The notes below the pieces were generated by a model that had not been told where the DNA came from, made no database searches, and was given only the letters and a program-made list of their open reading frames with translations. A stretch of 64,000 nucleotides of DNA, taken from assembly GCF_026339735.1 (NCBI RefSeq), contig NZ_JAPEQG010000001.1, positions 1,798,001-1,862,000 on the forward strand, given 5' to 3'. Shown here piece by piece: positions 7,524 through 16,473 of this stretch (position 1 is the stretch's first letter; each line of letters starts with the position of its first letter). The translations under genes and the position numbers were made by a program. This DNA comes from Streptomyces sp. NBC_01669 (GTDB taxonomy: Bacteria > Actinomycetota > Actinomycetes > Streptomycetales > Streptomycetaceae).

Positions 7524-8096
7524 ATGGTCCGCATGACGACACGGCCGACCTCCGCGTACGCCCCCGACCCGTCCGTCCGGTCCATGACCGTCGACGACTG
7601 CGAGGCCGTCGCCACGGTCCGGGTGCGCGGCTGGCAGGCCGCGTACGCCGGGTTGATCCCGCAGGCATATCTGAACGCGATGAACATCGCCGAGGACGCG
7701 CAGCGACGGCGCGGTTTCTTCGCCGAGCGCAACACGGTCGTCAATGTGGTGGCCGAGCGGCCGGGCCGGGGTGTGATCGGCTGGGCCTGTTACGGCCCGT
7801 ACCGCGCGGACGGCAGCCGGCTCGCCCGCGCCGAGCTGTAGGCCATCTACGTGCTGCCCGAGCACCTCGGGACCGGGGTGGGCCGCGCCCTGATGACGGA
7901 GATCCTGGCTCGCTCCACCGCGGACGGGTTCCCCGATCTGGCGCTCTGGGTCCTCAAGGAGAACGCGCCGGCCCGCCGCTTCTACGAGCGTGCGGGCTTC
8001 GCGCCGGACGGCGTCGAGGAACCTTTCCGGGTCGGCGGCGTTCTCGTGCCCGAGATGCGTTACGTACGCCCCCTCAGCCCGTCGGCAGCCGGCTGA
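7524..8096 (+). pseudogene. GNAT N-acetyltransferase interrupted by an in-frame amber codon
   Basis: One continuous frame encodes a whole GNAT protein of about 190 residues, except for TAG at 7839-7841. The first part (105 residues) covers the N-terminal half through VIGWACYGPYRADGS; the second resumes directly as AIYVLPEHLGTGVGRALMTE, which contains the acetyl-CoA-binding loop, and ends MRYVRPLSPSAAG. The stop sits where family members usually have Tyr (L-Y-A/V-x-Y-V), so a TAC to TAG change explains it. No other damage is visible, so the lesion is recent or a sequencing error. Start may be 7524 or 7533. The 3' end overlaps the convergent HEAT-repeat gene by 23 bases. Confidence 0.75.
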
Positions 8097-8646
8097 TCGC
8101 CTCCTCGGCGGCGCCGCCGAGCCTCGGGTGCGGCAGCGCCGCCTCCAGGACCGGGCGGGCCTGCGCGTCGCCGAGCTGCCCCAGACCCTCCACACAGGCC
8201 AGCGCGACCCGCCAGTGCGGCTCGTCCGGCGCCAGCAGCCGCTCCAGGGTGCTGATCAGCGCCGGGACGGACTCGGGGGCCCGCAGGGCGGTGAGCAGGC
8301 GGACCGGGTGCAGGGCGTACGCGGTGCGCAGGGTGTTCGTCGCGAGCGCGGCGGCGGCACGCGGGGTGCGGGGGTCGCCCAGGCGCACCAGGGCGTGGGC
8401 CGCGGAGACGCAGCGCTCCGGGTCGCGGTGGTTGAGCAGCAGAACCAGTGCTTCGAAGGCCCGTCGGTCCCCGCCGCAGCCGAGCCGGAACGCGGCGATC
8501 TCACGCGCCCAGAGCGGGCGCTCCCGTTCGACGAGGACCCGGGCCAGTTCCTCGTCGTCGTCGGTGGCGAGCAGCCTGCGGTAGGCCGCCGACTCCCCCG
8601 CCTCGTCCGCCAGCCGGTCGGTCAGCGACCGGAACTCCTCGTCCAT
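8074..8646 (-). CDS. HEAT-repeat protein
   Basis: A 190-residue all-helical protein. From about residue 50 it shows repeating helix pairs with the HEAT/PBS-lyase-repeat signature: AREIAAFRLGCGGDRRAFEA, then CVSAAHALVRLGDPRTPRAA, then WRVALACVEGLGQLGDAQAR with PVLEAAL. Such repeats form curved protein-binding scaffolds. No enzymatic motif is present. The ATG at 8646 begins MDEEFRSL and is preferred to the upstream GTG-type start. It converges on the GNAT remnant and is divergent from the hydroxyacyl-CoA dehydrogenase. Role unknown. Confidence 0.75.
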   Translation of the reverse strand: MDEEFRSLTDRLADEAGESAAYRRLLATDDDEELARVLVERERPLWAREIAAFRLGCGGDRRAFEALVLLLNHRDPERCVSAAHALVRLGDPRTPRAAAALATNTLRTAYALHPVRLLTALRAPESVPALISTLERLLAPDEPHWRVALACVEGLGQLGDAQARPVLEAALPHPRLGGAAEEAISRLPTG

Positions 8647-9004
8647 GACCCTGAGGGTATCGGCGGCCACGGTGAGTGTGAGCCGGCGCACAGCGACTCG
8701 GGGCTGGCGCGCTCGTTACTCGCCGGTTAATCTCATGTGAGCGGGACACACTCCCCGCCGACTCCAGTGGCCTGGTGACGCAGCCACTCGGAGTGCTTGT
8801 CGGTTCGGCAGCTTTGTGAGACGCGACTCCGGGACAGAGTCGGTCACCCCCTTTCCCGTCCGGGCGTGCCTCCCGCACCTCCGGCCAGGAACACCTCGAC
8901 ACGCAATTCCCGCACGCCATGCGCTGGTTGGACCCTTTCGGTCCCAGCTGATCCGTGCGCGCCGTGCGCCCACTCAGTCGTCACTCATTCTCTGGAGTCC
9001 CGTG
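8647..9004. promoter_or_regulatory. Upstream region of the double dehydrogenase gene
   Basis: A 358-base gap between divergent genes with no supported coding sequence. Two palindromes may be operators: TTACTCGCCGGTTAA at 8716-8730, which is an imperfect inverted repeat, and CACTCGGAGTG at 8785-8795, which shares the GGAGTGC half-site seen twice upstream of ccr. Both are inference. Confidence 0.3.
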
Positions 9005-10786
9005 ATGGACACCCCTCTCTCCACCATCGCCGTCGTCGGTCTCGGCACCATGGGCATCGGCATCGCCGAGGTCCTGGCCCGGGCCGGCCGCGAGGTCATC
9101 GGTATCGACGTCAGCGACGCGGCCGCCCGTCAGGCCGTCGCCGCCCTGGAGGCCTCCACCGCCCGCGCCGTGAAGAAGGAGCGGATCACCGAGGGGGAGC
9201 GCCTGGACGTGCTCGCCCGGTTCCGTACCTTCTCCGACCTGCAGGCCGTGGCGGACGCGCAGCTCGTCATCGAGGTCGTTCCCGAGTCGTACGAGATCAA
9301 GCAGCAGCTCTTCCGTGAGCTCGACGCGATCGTCTCCCCCACCACGATCCTGGCGACCGGCACGAACGCCCTGTCGGTGACCCGGCTCGCGGCCGAGTCG
9401 CAGCACCCCGAGCGCGTGCTGGGCCTGCACTTCTTCAACCCGGCGCCCGCGATGAAGCTGGTCGAGGTGGTCTCCTCGGTGCTGACCGCGCCGCCGGCCG
9501 TCGAGGCGGTCACGGAGCTCGCCCGCGAGCTCGGCAAGGAACCGGTTGCGGTGGGCGACCGGCCGGGCTTCGTCGCCGACGGGCTCCTCTTCGGCTACCT
9601 CAACCAGGCCGCCGCGATGTACGAGGCGAACTACGCCTCCCGTGAGGACATCGACGCTGCCATGAAGCTGGGCTGCGGCCTGCCGATGGGCCCCCTCGCG
9701 CTGCTCGACCTGATCGGCGTCGACACCGCCCGTACCGTCCTGGAGGCGATGTACTCCGCGTCGCACGACCGGCTGCACGCCCCCGCTCCGATCCTCAAGC
9801 AGCTCAGCGAGGCCGGTCTGACCGGTCGCAAGGCGGGCCGTGGCTTCTACACGTACGTGGCGCCGGGCAGCCAGACCGTGGTGCCGGACGCGCAGACGCC
9901 GCTGGAGAGCGCCGGAGCGGAGGCCGGGCGCACGGTCCGGTCGGTGGGCGTCGCGGGCTCCGGGGCGATGGCCTCGGGCATGGCGGAGGTCTTTGCAAAG
10001 GGCGGTTACGACGTGGTGCTCGCCGCGCGCAGCCAGGAGAAGGCGGACACCGCGAAGGGGAGGATCGCCAAGTCGCTGGAGCGTTCGGTCACCAAGGGGC
10101 GGCTGACGGCGCAGGCGCGGGACGAGACCCTGGGCCGGATCACCGCTGCCGGTTCGCTGGACTCGTTCGCCGATGTCGACCTCGCGGTCGAGGCGGTCGC
10201 CGAGGACCTCACGGTCAAGCAGCAGCTGTTCGGCACGCTGGACAAGATCTGCAAGCCGGGCGCGGTGCTCGCCACCACCACGTCGTCGCTGCCGGTCGTG
10301 GCGTGCGCGCGGGCGACCTCGCGTCCGCAGGACGTCATCGGGATGCACTTCTTCAACCCGGCGCCCGCGATGAAGCTCGTCGAGGTCGTCCGTACGGTGC
10401 TGACGGCGGACGACGTCCACGCAACCGTCCGTGAGGTGTGCGGGAAGATCCGCAAGCACCCGGTGGACTGCGGGGACCGTGCCGGGTTCATCGTGAACGC
10501 GCTGCTGTTCCCGTACCTCAACAACGCGATCAAGATGGTCGAGGAGCACTACGCGACCCTCGACGACATCGACGCCGCGATGAAGCTGGGCGGCGGCTAC
10601 CCGATGGGCCCGTTCGAGCTCCTGGACGTCGTGGGGCTCGATGTCTCGCTCGCCATCGAGAAGGTGCTGCACGGCGAGTTCCGCGACCCGGGCCTGGCCC
10701 CGGCGCCGCTGCTGGAACACCTGGTGGCCGCCGGCTGCCTCGGCCGCAAGACGGGGCGCGGCTTCCGCGAATATGCCCGGCGCTGA
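9005..10786 (+). CDS. Tandem-fused 3-hydroxyacyl(butyryl)-CoA dehydrogenase
   Basis: NAD(P)-dependent oxidation/reduction of 3-hydroxybutyryl-CoA and acetoacetyl-CoA. The 593-residue protein is two complete copies of a roughly 285-residue dehydrogenase joined by a short linker near residues 285-305. Copy 1 has IAVVGLGTMGIGIAEVLARA (nucleotide loop), HFFNPAPAMKLVEVV with the catalytic His, and a C-terminal dimerisation part ending GRKAGRGFYTY. Copy 2 repeats these as VGVAGSGAMASGMAEVFAKG, HFFNPAPAMKLVEVV and GRKTGRGFREY. The second nucleotide loop is slightly atypical (GSGAMASG). ATG 9005 follows CTGGAG. Its product feeds crotonyl-CoA to the ethylmalonyl-CoA pathway encoded downstream; a strong terminator separates it from the TetR gene. 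Confidence 0.85.
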   Translation: MDTPLSTIAVVGLGTMGIGIAEVLARAGREVIGIDVSDAAARQAVAALEASTARAVKKERITEGERLDVLARFRTFSDLQAVADAQLVIEVVPESYEIKQQLFRELDAIVSPTTILATGTNALSVTRLAAESQHPERVLGLHFFNPAPAMKLVEVVSSVLTAPPAVEAVTELARELGKEPVAVGDRPGFVADGLLFGYLNQAAAMYEANYASREDIDAAMKLGCGLPMGPLALLDLIGVDTARTVLEAMYSASHDRLHAPAPILKQLSEAGLTGRKAGRGFYTYVAPGSQTVVPDAQTPLESAGAEAGRTVRSVGVAGSGAMASGMAEVFAKGGYDVVLAARSQEKADTAKGRIAKSLERSVTKGRLTAQARDETLGRITAAGSLDSFADVDLAVEAVAEDLTVKQQLFGTLDKICKPGAVLATTTSSLPVVACARATSRPQDVIGMHFFNPAPAMKLVEVVRTVLTADDVHATVREVCGKIRKHPVDCGDRAGFIVNALLFPYLNNAIKMVEEHYATLDDIDAAMKLGGGYPMGPFELLDVVGLDVSLAIEKVLHGEFRDPGLAPAPLLEHLVAAGCLGRKTGRGFREYARR

Positions 10787-10814
10787 GGACCGGCAGGTGT
10801 CCGAACGGCGGACC

Positions 10815-10852
10815 GGTGCTCCGGCCGGGCGTGAGCGCCCGGCCGGGGCACC
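10815..10852 (+). terminator. Intrinsic terminator after the dehydrogenase
   Basis: A 17-bp stem with one mismatch, GGTGCTCCGGCCGGGCG and CGCCCGGCCGGGGCACC, closes a four-base loop 28 bases after the stop codon. No T-run follows, which is normal in Streptomyces. Confidence 0.8.
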
Positions 10853-10988
10853 ACCGGCGGCTCCCGGGCCGGGAGCCGGATGGGGAGGGCTGCTCGATCC
10901 GCCCGCGCAGCCTGCGACGCGGGACGTACGGCCGGGCGGTCCGCCCCCGCAGGCGCGCTCTCCTGCGCTGATGCAGTACGTTCACACC

Positions 10989-11804
10989 ATGTCCCAGTCC
11001 GCCAGGTCCCCCCGTGTCTCCGCCGCGCCCGACGCCCCGGAGAGTGCCGCAGGAACGCGCGCCGCCGCCCAGCGCCTCAAAATGCGACGCGAACTGGCCG
11101 CTGCGGCGATGGAGCTCTTCGCCACGAAGGGGTACGAGGCCACCACGGTCGACGAGATCGCGGGCGCCGCGGGAGTCGCCCGGCGGACCTTTTTCCGGCA
11201 CTTCCGCTCCAAGGAAGAGGCGATCTTCCCCGACCACGACGACACCCTCGTCCGGGCCGAGGCCGTCCTCAATGCCGCCCCTGCGCACGAGCACCCGCTC
11301 GACACCGTCTGCCGCGGCATCAAAGAAGTCATGAAGATGTACGCGGCCAAGCCCGCCGTCTCGGTGGCCCGCTACAAGCTGACCCGTGAGGTCCCCACGC
11401 TGCGGGAGGCCGAGATCGCCTCGGTGGCCCGTTACGAGCGGCTGTTCACGCGCTATCTGCTGGGCCACTTCGACGAGCGCGACCACCATGTCGGCAACGA
11501 CGACCCGCTGCTGGCGGAGGTCGCGGCGTCGGCCGTCGTCACCGCGCACAACCATGTGCTGCGTCGCTGGCTGAGGGCGGGCGGCCAGGGCGATGTGGAG
11601 GCCCAGCTCGACCACGCCTTCGCGATCGTCCGGGACACGTTCGGGACGGGCATCGGGGCCGGGCGCATCGCCGGGACCGAACCGACGCCGGCGCCCGCCG
11701 CTTCGGTGAGCACCGAGGGCGAGGTGCTCGTCGCGGTGGCGCGGACGGACGCACCGCTCGACGAAGTGATGCGCACGATCCAGCAGGCGCTCAAGGACCG
11801 CTGA
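10989..11804 (+). CDS. TetR-family regulator of the ethylmalonyl-CoA island
   Basis: DNA-binding repressor of 271 residues. The helix-turn-helix is clear near residues 40-75: AAAMELFATKGYEATTVDEI then AGVARRTFFRHFRSKEEAIF. The C-terminal part is helical with no recognisable ligand motif and a Pro/Ala-rich patch (TEPTPAPAASVSTEGE). ATG 10989 (MSQSARSP) is preferred; ATG 10971 is a possible earlier start. Its place between the dehydrogenase and ccr, conserved in Streptomyces as I recall it, suggests it controls one or both. The paired GAGTGCC boxes at 12814-12848 are the natural candidate operator, which is inference. Confidence 0.85.
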   Translation: MSQSARSPRVSAAPDAPESAAGTRAAAQRLKMRRELAAAAMELFATKGYEATTVDEIAGAAGVARRTFFRHFRSKEEAIFPDHDDTLVRAEAVLNAAPAHEHPLDTVCRGIKEVMKMYAAKPAVSVARYKLTREVPTLREAEIASVARYERLFTRYLLGHFDERDHHVGNDDPLLAEVAASAVVTAHNHVLRRWLRAGGQGDVEAQLDHAFAIVRDTFGTGIGAGRIAGTEPTPAPAASVSTEGEVLVAVARTDAPLDEVMRTIQQALKDR

Positions 11805-11836
11805 GCGGGGGCCTGTTGGCCGGCCGCTCCACCGTC

Positions 11837-11868
11837 GCCGGACGAGCTCGCAGCCGAGCCCGTCCGGC
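11837..11868 (+). terminator. Terminator after the TetR gene
   Basis: GCCGGACGAGCTC pairs with GAGCCCGTCCGGC (12 of 13) around a six-base loop, 33 bases beyond the stop codon. Confidence 0.7.
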
Positions 11869-11931
11869 GTTCGCGCGTCCGGGCGGAGAAACCCGGTTGC
11901 CGCGCCCGTACCGCCGTGTTCCGGTGGGCGG

Positions 11932-12729
11932 ATGACTCACGACCGCGACATCCTGCTGACTCTCTTCGACCGCGAGTTGCGCGAGCACGCCCGCCCCGAC
12001 GGACCCGGCGTCCGCGTCGAGCGCACCGCCGATGTCGTACGGCAGGCCGGGGCGGCCGACGACTGGAACGGTGTCGTCTGGTCGTCCCCCGGTCTGGACG
12101 CCGTACGGGCGGATGCGGCGATCGCCGAGCAGGTGGAGCACTTCACCGCGCTCGGCCACGAAGCGTTCGAATGGAAGCTGTACGCGCACGACCGGCCGGC
12201 CGACCTGGGGCAGCGGCTGGTGCGCGCCGGCTTCGTCGCACAGCCGCCGGAAACCCTCCTGGTCGCCCCCGTCGCGGACCTCCCGACGGCCGTGGAGCTC
12301 CCCGAGGGGGTCACGCTGCGCACGGTGACGGATGCGGCCGGTGTGGAGCTGATGGCCGCGGCCCACGAGCGGGCGTTCGGCTCCGACGGGTCGCGGCTGC
12401 GGCACCAGGTGCTGGCGCGGCTGGCCGCGGCCCCCGACAGCTTCGTCGGGGTGCTGGCCATCGTGGGCGACGAGCCGGTGAGCTCGGCCCGGATGGAGCT
12501 GTACCCGGGCACCGGCTTTGCGGGGCTCTGGGGCGGCGGGACCGTGGAGCCGTGGCGCGGGAGGGGCATCTACCGGGCGCTGGTCGCGTACCGTGCCCGC
12601 ATCGCCGCCGAGCGTGGCTTCCGGTATCTGCAGGTCGACGCGACCGACCTGAGCAGACCGATCCTCCAGCGGCTCGGTTTCCGTGTCCTGACCACCACCA
12701 CGCCGTATGTGTACCGGCGCCCGGCCTGA
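11932..12729 (+). CDS. GNAT-family N-acetyltransferase
   Basis: A 265-residue acyltransferase of unknown substrate. The catalytic GNAT fold is in the C-terminal half: GVLAIVGDEPVSSARMELYP, then GLWGGGTVEPWRGRGIYRAL, which holds the acetyl-CoA pyrophosphate loop (RGRGIYRAL), and the terminal AERGFRYLQVDATDLSRPIL with LGF. The first 120 residues resemble a degenerate first GNAT half without a binding loop. It lies between the TetR gene and ccr on the same strand but with a terminator before it and a long leader after it, so it looks monocistronic. No function is suggested by context. Confidence 0.8.
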   Translation: MTHDRDILLTLFDRELREHARPDGPGVRVERTADVVRQAGAADDWNGVVWSSPGLDAVRADAAIAEQVEHFTALGHEAFEWKLYAHDRPADLGQRLVRAGFVAQPPETLLVAPVADLPTAVELPEGVTLRTVTDAAGVELMAAAHERAFGSDGSRLRHQVLARLAAAPDSFVGVLAIVGDEPVSSARMELYPGTGFAGLWGGGTVEPWRGRGIYRALVAYRARIAAERGFRYLQVDATDLSRPILQRLGFRVLTTTTPYVYRRPA

Positions 12730-12813
12730 CCGGACTCAGCGGGACAGAGCGGCGCGAAACAGCCCCGTCGTTGCTCATGCGTGCCCAGCGGATGACAACT
12801 GAGAGAAATTGTT

Positions 12814-12848
12814 GGCACCGAGTGCCTTGCCAGGTGTCACGGAGTGCC
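12814..12848 (+). promoter_or_regulatory. Paired GAGTGCC operator-like boxes upstream of ccr
   Basis: GGCACCGAGTGCC at 12814-12826 is a perfect inverted repeat, and the same 11-mer in slightly changed form, CACGGAGTGCC, recurs at 12838-12848. The two copies are exactly 22 bases apart, about two helical turns, so dimers would bind the same face. A TetR-type repressor site is the simplest reading. Confidence 0.5.
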
Positions 12849-13065
12849 ATACGTTGAAGTTGTCCGGGCGGCCGGCGTGCAGAGATCTCACGCACGCCGG
12901 CTGTCCCCGCAAGCCATGTGCCTGCGCGCCCGGGCGCCTGCGTCACAGGCAAACCCTTCTGCTCCACCAGAGCAAGCCGAAGCTTTACCAGCCGAACCGA
13001 CGGCAGCACCTCCACACCGCACCGCACCCCCCGTTGGCAGGGACCCTCAAGCGTCCCTCGACGCA

Positions 13066-13113
13066 TTCCCCAAGCTCTCGGCTCCGCTCGAGCAGGGGAG
13101 ACCCCATCCCGGA
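13066..13113 (+). repeat. 48-bp hairpin repeat, copy 2 (ccr leader)
   Basis: TTCCCCAAGCTCTCGGCTCC, then GCTCGAGCAGGGGAGACCCC and ATCCCGGA, differing at five positions from copy 1 in the tnpB-type gene. It forms the same CCCC/GGGG-flanked stem followed by GGGGAGACCCC, and its last bases blend into the ccr ribosome-binding site. Confidence 0.75.
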
Positions 13114-13121
13114 GGCACACC

Positions 13122-14459
13122 GTGAAGGAAATCCTGGACGCGATCCAATCGCAGGACAGCACCGCCGCAGATTTCGCGGCCCTGTCCATCCCTGAGTCGT
13201 ACCGCGCGGTGACCGTGCACAAGGACGAGACGGAGATGTTCGCCGGGCTCGCCACGCGCGACAAGGACCCCCGCAAGTCGCTGCACCTCGACGAGGTGCC
13301 GGTTCCGGAGCTCGGGCCCGGGGAGGCGCTGGTCGCCGTCATGGCCAGCTCGGTGAACTACAACTCCGTCTGGACCTCGATCTTCGAGCCGCTCTCCACC
13401 TTCGGGTTCCTGGAGCGCTACGGAAAGCTCAGCGAACTCACCAAGCGCCACGACCTGCCGTACCACGTCATCGGCTCCGACCTGGCGGGCGTCGTCCTGC
13501 GCACCGGCCCCGGCGTCAACGCCTGGCACCCGGGCGACGAGGTCGTCGCGCACTGCCTCTCGGTCGAACTGGAGTCCTCGGACGGCCACAACGACACGAT
13601 GCTCGACCCCGAGCAGCGGATCTGGGGCTTCGAGACCAACTTCGGCGGCCTCGCCGAGATCGCGCTCGTCAAGTCCAACCAGCTGATGCCGAAGCCGCAG
13701 CACCTCAGCTGGGAGGAGGCCGCGGCTCCGGGCCTGGTCAACTCCACCGCCTACCGCCAGCTCGTCTCGCGCAACGGCGCCGGCATGAAGCAGGGCGACA
13801 ACGTGCTGATCTGGGGCGCCAGCGGCGGACTCGGTTCATACGCCACGCAGTTCGCGCTGGCCGGTGGCGCCAACCCGATCTGTGTCGTCTCCAGCGAGCA
13901 GAAGGCCGACATCTGCCGGAAGATGGGCGCAGAGGCGATCATCGACCGCAACGCCGAGGGCTACAGGTTCTGGAAGGACGAGCACAACCAGGACCCTCGC
14001 GAGTGGAAGCGGTTCGGCAAGCGCATCCGTGAGCTGACCGGCGGCGAGGACGTCGACATCGTCTTCGAGCACCCGGGCCGCGAGACGTTCGGCGCCTCGG
14101 TGTACGTGACCCGCAAGGGCGGCACGATCGTCACCTGCGCCTCGACCTCGGGCTACAACCACGAGTACGACAACCGCTACCTGTGGATGTCGCTGAAGAA
14201 GATCGTGGGCTCGCACTTCGCCAACTACCGCGAGGCGTGGGAGGCCAACCGGCTGGTCGCCAAGGGCAAGATCCACCCGACGCTGTCGAAGGTCTACTCC
14301 CTGGAGGAGACCGGCCAGGCCGCGTACGACGTGCACCGCAACCTGCACCAGGGCAAGGTCGGCGTCCTCGCGCTGGCCCCGCGCGAGGGTCTGGGTGTGC
14401 GCAACGAGGAGCTGCGCGAGCAGCACATCGACGCCATCAACCGCTTCAGGAATGTCTGA
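13122..14459 (+). CDS. ccr: Crotonyl-CoA carboxylase/reductase
   Basis: NADPH-dependent reductive carboxylation of crotonyl-CoA to ethylmalonyl-CoA, the committed step of the ethylmalonyl-CoA pathway and a source of extender units for polyketides. The 445-residue medium-chain reductase has the Ccr-type extended N-terminus, VNYNSVWTSIFEPLSTFGFL near residues 77-96, the nucleotide loop VLIWGASGGLGSYATQFALA near residue 225, and EHPGRETFGASVYVTRKGGT near residue 310. Family residues linked to carbon dioxide binding (Asn in NSTAYRQL, Phe in WKRFGKRI and EHPGRETFG, His in GYNHEYDNRY) are present. The GTG start follows GGAGG at seven bases. First gene of an operon running to the acyl-CoA dehydrogenase, with a long structured leader. 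Confidence 0.95.
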   Translation: MKEILDAIQSQDSTAADFAALSIPESYRAVTVHKDETEMFAGLATRDKDPRKSLHLDEVPVPELGPGEALVAVMASSVNYNSVWTSIFEPLSTFGFLERYGKLSELTKRHDLPYHVIGSDLAGVVLRTGPGVNAWHPGDEVVAHCLSVELESSDGHNDTMLDPEQRIWGFETNFGGLAEIALVKSNQLMPKPQHLSWEEAAAPGLVNSTAYRQLVSRNGAGMKQGDNVLIWGASGGLGSYATQFALAGGANPICVVSSEQKADICRKMGAEAIIDRNAEGYRFWKDEHNQDPREWKRFGKRIRELTGGEDVDIVFEHPGRETFGASVYVTRKGGTIVTCASTSGYNHEYDNRYLWMSLKKIVGSHFANYREAWEANRLVAKGKIHPTLSKVYSLEETGQAAYDVHRNLHQGKVGVLALAPREGLGVRNEELREQHIDAINRFRNV

Positions 14460-14460
14460 C

Positions 14461-16473
14461 ATGACGGGCCGCCGGAAGGACCGCCCGTGGCTCATGCGGA
14501 CGTACGCCGGTCACTCGACCGCCGAGGCGTCCAACGCGCTCTACCGGCGCAACCTCGCCAAGGGCCAGACGGGTCTGTCGGTCGCCTTCGACCTGCCGAC
14601 CCAGACGGGTTACGACCCCGACCACATCCTCGCCCGCGGCGAGGTCGGCCGGGTCGGCGTGCCCGTCTCGCACCTCGGTGACATGCGGCGGCTGTTCCAG
14701 GACATCCCACTGGAACAGATGAACACCTCGATGACGATCAACGCCACCGCGATGTGGCTGCTGGCGCTCTATCAGGTGGTCGCCGAGGAGCAGGGCGCCG
14801 ACGCCACGAAGCTCCAGGGCACCACGCAGAACGACATCGTCAAGGAGTACCTCTCGCGCGGGACGCATGTCTTCCCGCCCGGTCCCTCGCTGCGGCTGAC
14901 CACCGACATGATCACGTACACGGTCAACCGCATCCCGAAGTGGAACCCGATCAACATCTGCAGCTACCACTTGCAGGAGGCGGGGGCCACTCCGGTCCAG
15001 GAGATCGCGTACGCCATGTCGACGGCGATCGCCGTGCTCGACGCGGTCCGTGACTCCGGGCAGGTGCCCGAGGAGAAGTTCGGCGATGTCGTCGCCCGCA
15101 TCTCCTTCTTCGTGAACGCCGGCGTCCGCTTCATCGAGGAGATGTGCAAGATGCGCGCCTTCGGCCGCATCTGGGACCAGGTCACCCGCGAGCGGTACGG
15201 CATCACCGACGCCAAGCAGCGCCGCTTCCGCTACGGCGTCCAGGTCAACTCCCTCGGACTGACCGAGGCGCAGCCGGAGAACAACGTCCAGCGCATCGTC
15301 CTGGAGATGCTGGCCGTGACCCTCTCCAAGGACGCCCGCGCCCGGGCCGTGCAGTTGCCCGCGTGGAACGAGGCGCTGGGTCTCCCCCGGCCCTGGGACC
15401 AGCAGTGGTCGCTGCGCATCCAGCAGGTACTCGCGCACGAGAGCGATCTGCTGGAGTACGAGGACATCTTCGCCGGATCGCATGTGATCGAGGCCAAGGT
15501 CGACTCCCTGGTCACCGAGTCCCTCGCGGAGATCGACCGGATCCAGCAGATGGGCGGCGCGATGGCGGCCGTCGAGTCCGGCTATCTGAAGTCGGAGCTG
15601 GTCTCCTCGCACGCGCAGCGGCGGGCCCGGATCGAGGGCGGCGAGGAGAAGATCGTCGGCGTCAACATCTACGAGACGACCGAGCCGAACCCGCTCACGG
15701 CGGACCTCGACGGCGCGATCATGACGGTCGACCCCGCCAATGAGGCAAGGGTGGTCTCGGCGCTTCACGAGTGGCGCGACAACCGTGACGAGGCGCGCGC
15801 CTCCGAGGCTCTCGCGGCGCTGAAGAAGGCCGCGGCCGGCACCGAGAACATGATGGAAGCGACCGTGGAGTGCGCCCGCGCGGGTGTCACCACCGGCGAG
15901 TGGTCCTGGGCGCTGCGCGACGTGTTCGGCGAGTTCCGTGCCCCGACGGGCGTCTCGTCCGCCCCGGTCGCCGTCACCGCGGAGGCCGGCACGCCGCTCG
16001 CTCTCGTACGGGAGAAGGTCGCGCGCACCGCCGAGGACCTCGGCGCCGGACGGCTGCGGCTGCTGGTCGGCAAGCCGGGCCTGGACGGGCACTCCAACGG
16101 CGCCGAGCAGATCGCCGTACGGGCCCGTGACGCCGGGTTCGAGGTCGTCTACCAGGGGATCAGGCTGACCCCCGAACAGATCGTCTCGGCGGCGCTCGCC
16201 GAGGACGTGCACTGCGTCGGTCTGTCGATCCTGTCCGGCTCGCACGCCGCGCTCGTGCCGGACGTACTGAACCGGCTGCGCGAGGCCGGCGCGAACGACA
16301 TCCCGGTGATCGCGGGCGGGATCATTCCGCCCGCCGACGCCGCCGTGCTGATCGAGGCGGGCGTCGCCGCCGTTTTCACCCCGAAGGACTTCGGCATCAC
16401 GGAGATCATCGGCCGTATCGTCGACGAGATCCGGAAAGCGAACAAGCTCGACCCTCTGGAGGTCCCCGCATGA
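14461..16473 (+). CDS. ecm: Ethylmalonyl-CoA mutase (B12-dependent, MeaA type)
   Basis: Adenosylcobalamin-dependent rearrangement of ethylmalonyl-CoA to methylsuccinyl-CoA, 670 residues. The barrel domain carries [19 protein letters not shown] near residue 35 and [20 protein letters not shown] near 225. The C-terminal B12 domain has the lower-ligand motif [14 protein letters not shown] near residue 540, followed by LSILSGSH and [11 protein letters not shown] 14461 is chosen since CAGGA lies nine bases before it; ATG 14452, overlapping ccr, is an alternative. Single-chain architecture with both domains distinguishes it from two-subunit mutases. It is translationally near-coupled to ccr and its end overlaps the lyase gene by four bases. 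Confidence 0.92.
   Translation: MTGRRKDRPWLMRTYAGHSTAEASNALYRRNLAKGQTGLSVAFDLPTQTGYDPDHILARGEVGRVGVPVSHLGDMRRLFQDIPLEQMNTSMTINATAMWLLALYQVVAEEQGADATKLQGTTQNDIVKEYLSRGTHVFPPGPSLRLTTDMITYTVNRIPKWNPINICSYHLQEAGATPVQEIAYAMSTAIAVLDAVRDSGQVPEEKFGDVVARISFFVNAGVRFIEEMCKMRAFGRIWDQVTRERYGITDAKQRRFRYGVQVNSLGLTEAQPENNVQRIVLEMLAVTLSKDARARAVQLPAWNEALGLPRPWDQQWSLRIQQVLAHESDLLEYEDIFAGSHVIEAKVDSLVTESLAEIDRIQQMGGAMAAVESGYLKSELVSSHAQRRARIEGGEEKIVGVNIYETTEPNPLTADLDGAIMTVDPANEARVVSALHEWRDNRDEARASEALAALKKAAAGTENMMEATVECARAGVTTGEWSWALRDVFGEFRAPTGVSSAPVAVTAEAGTPLALVREKVARTAEDLGAGRLRLLVGKPGLDGHSNGAEQIAVRARDAGFEVVYQGIRLTPEQIVSAALAEDVHCVGLSILSGSHAALVPDVLNRLREAGANDIPVIAGGIIPPADAAVLIEAGVAAVFTPKDFGITEIIGRIVDEIRKANKLDPLEVPA

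Larger units (their letters stand above)
12730..13121 (+). promoter_or_regulatory. ccr promoter and leader region
   Basis: A 392-base gap with no supported gene. It holds paired candidate operators (12814-12848), and a hairpin repeat copy (13066-13113) that ends just before the ccr start. GGAGG at 13111-13115, seven bases before the GTG, is the ribosome-binding site and overlaps the end of the repeat. Confidence 0.5.

Noticed and set aside
6026..7744. 572-residue antisense ORF over tap
   Set aside because: Composition Arg/Val/Gly-rich with no motif; the sense frame encodes a complete known enzyme.
7839..7841. Recoding of TAG as pyrrolysine
   Set aside because: No pyrrolysine machinery is known in Streptomyces and GNAT enzymes have no such residue; a mutation is simpler.
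12730..14460. Cobalamin riboswitch for the B12-dependent mutase operon
   Set aside because: No B12-box text such as GCCACTG was found in the ccr leader.
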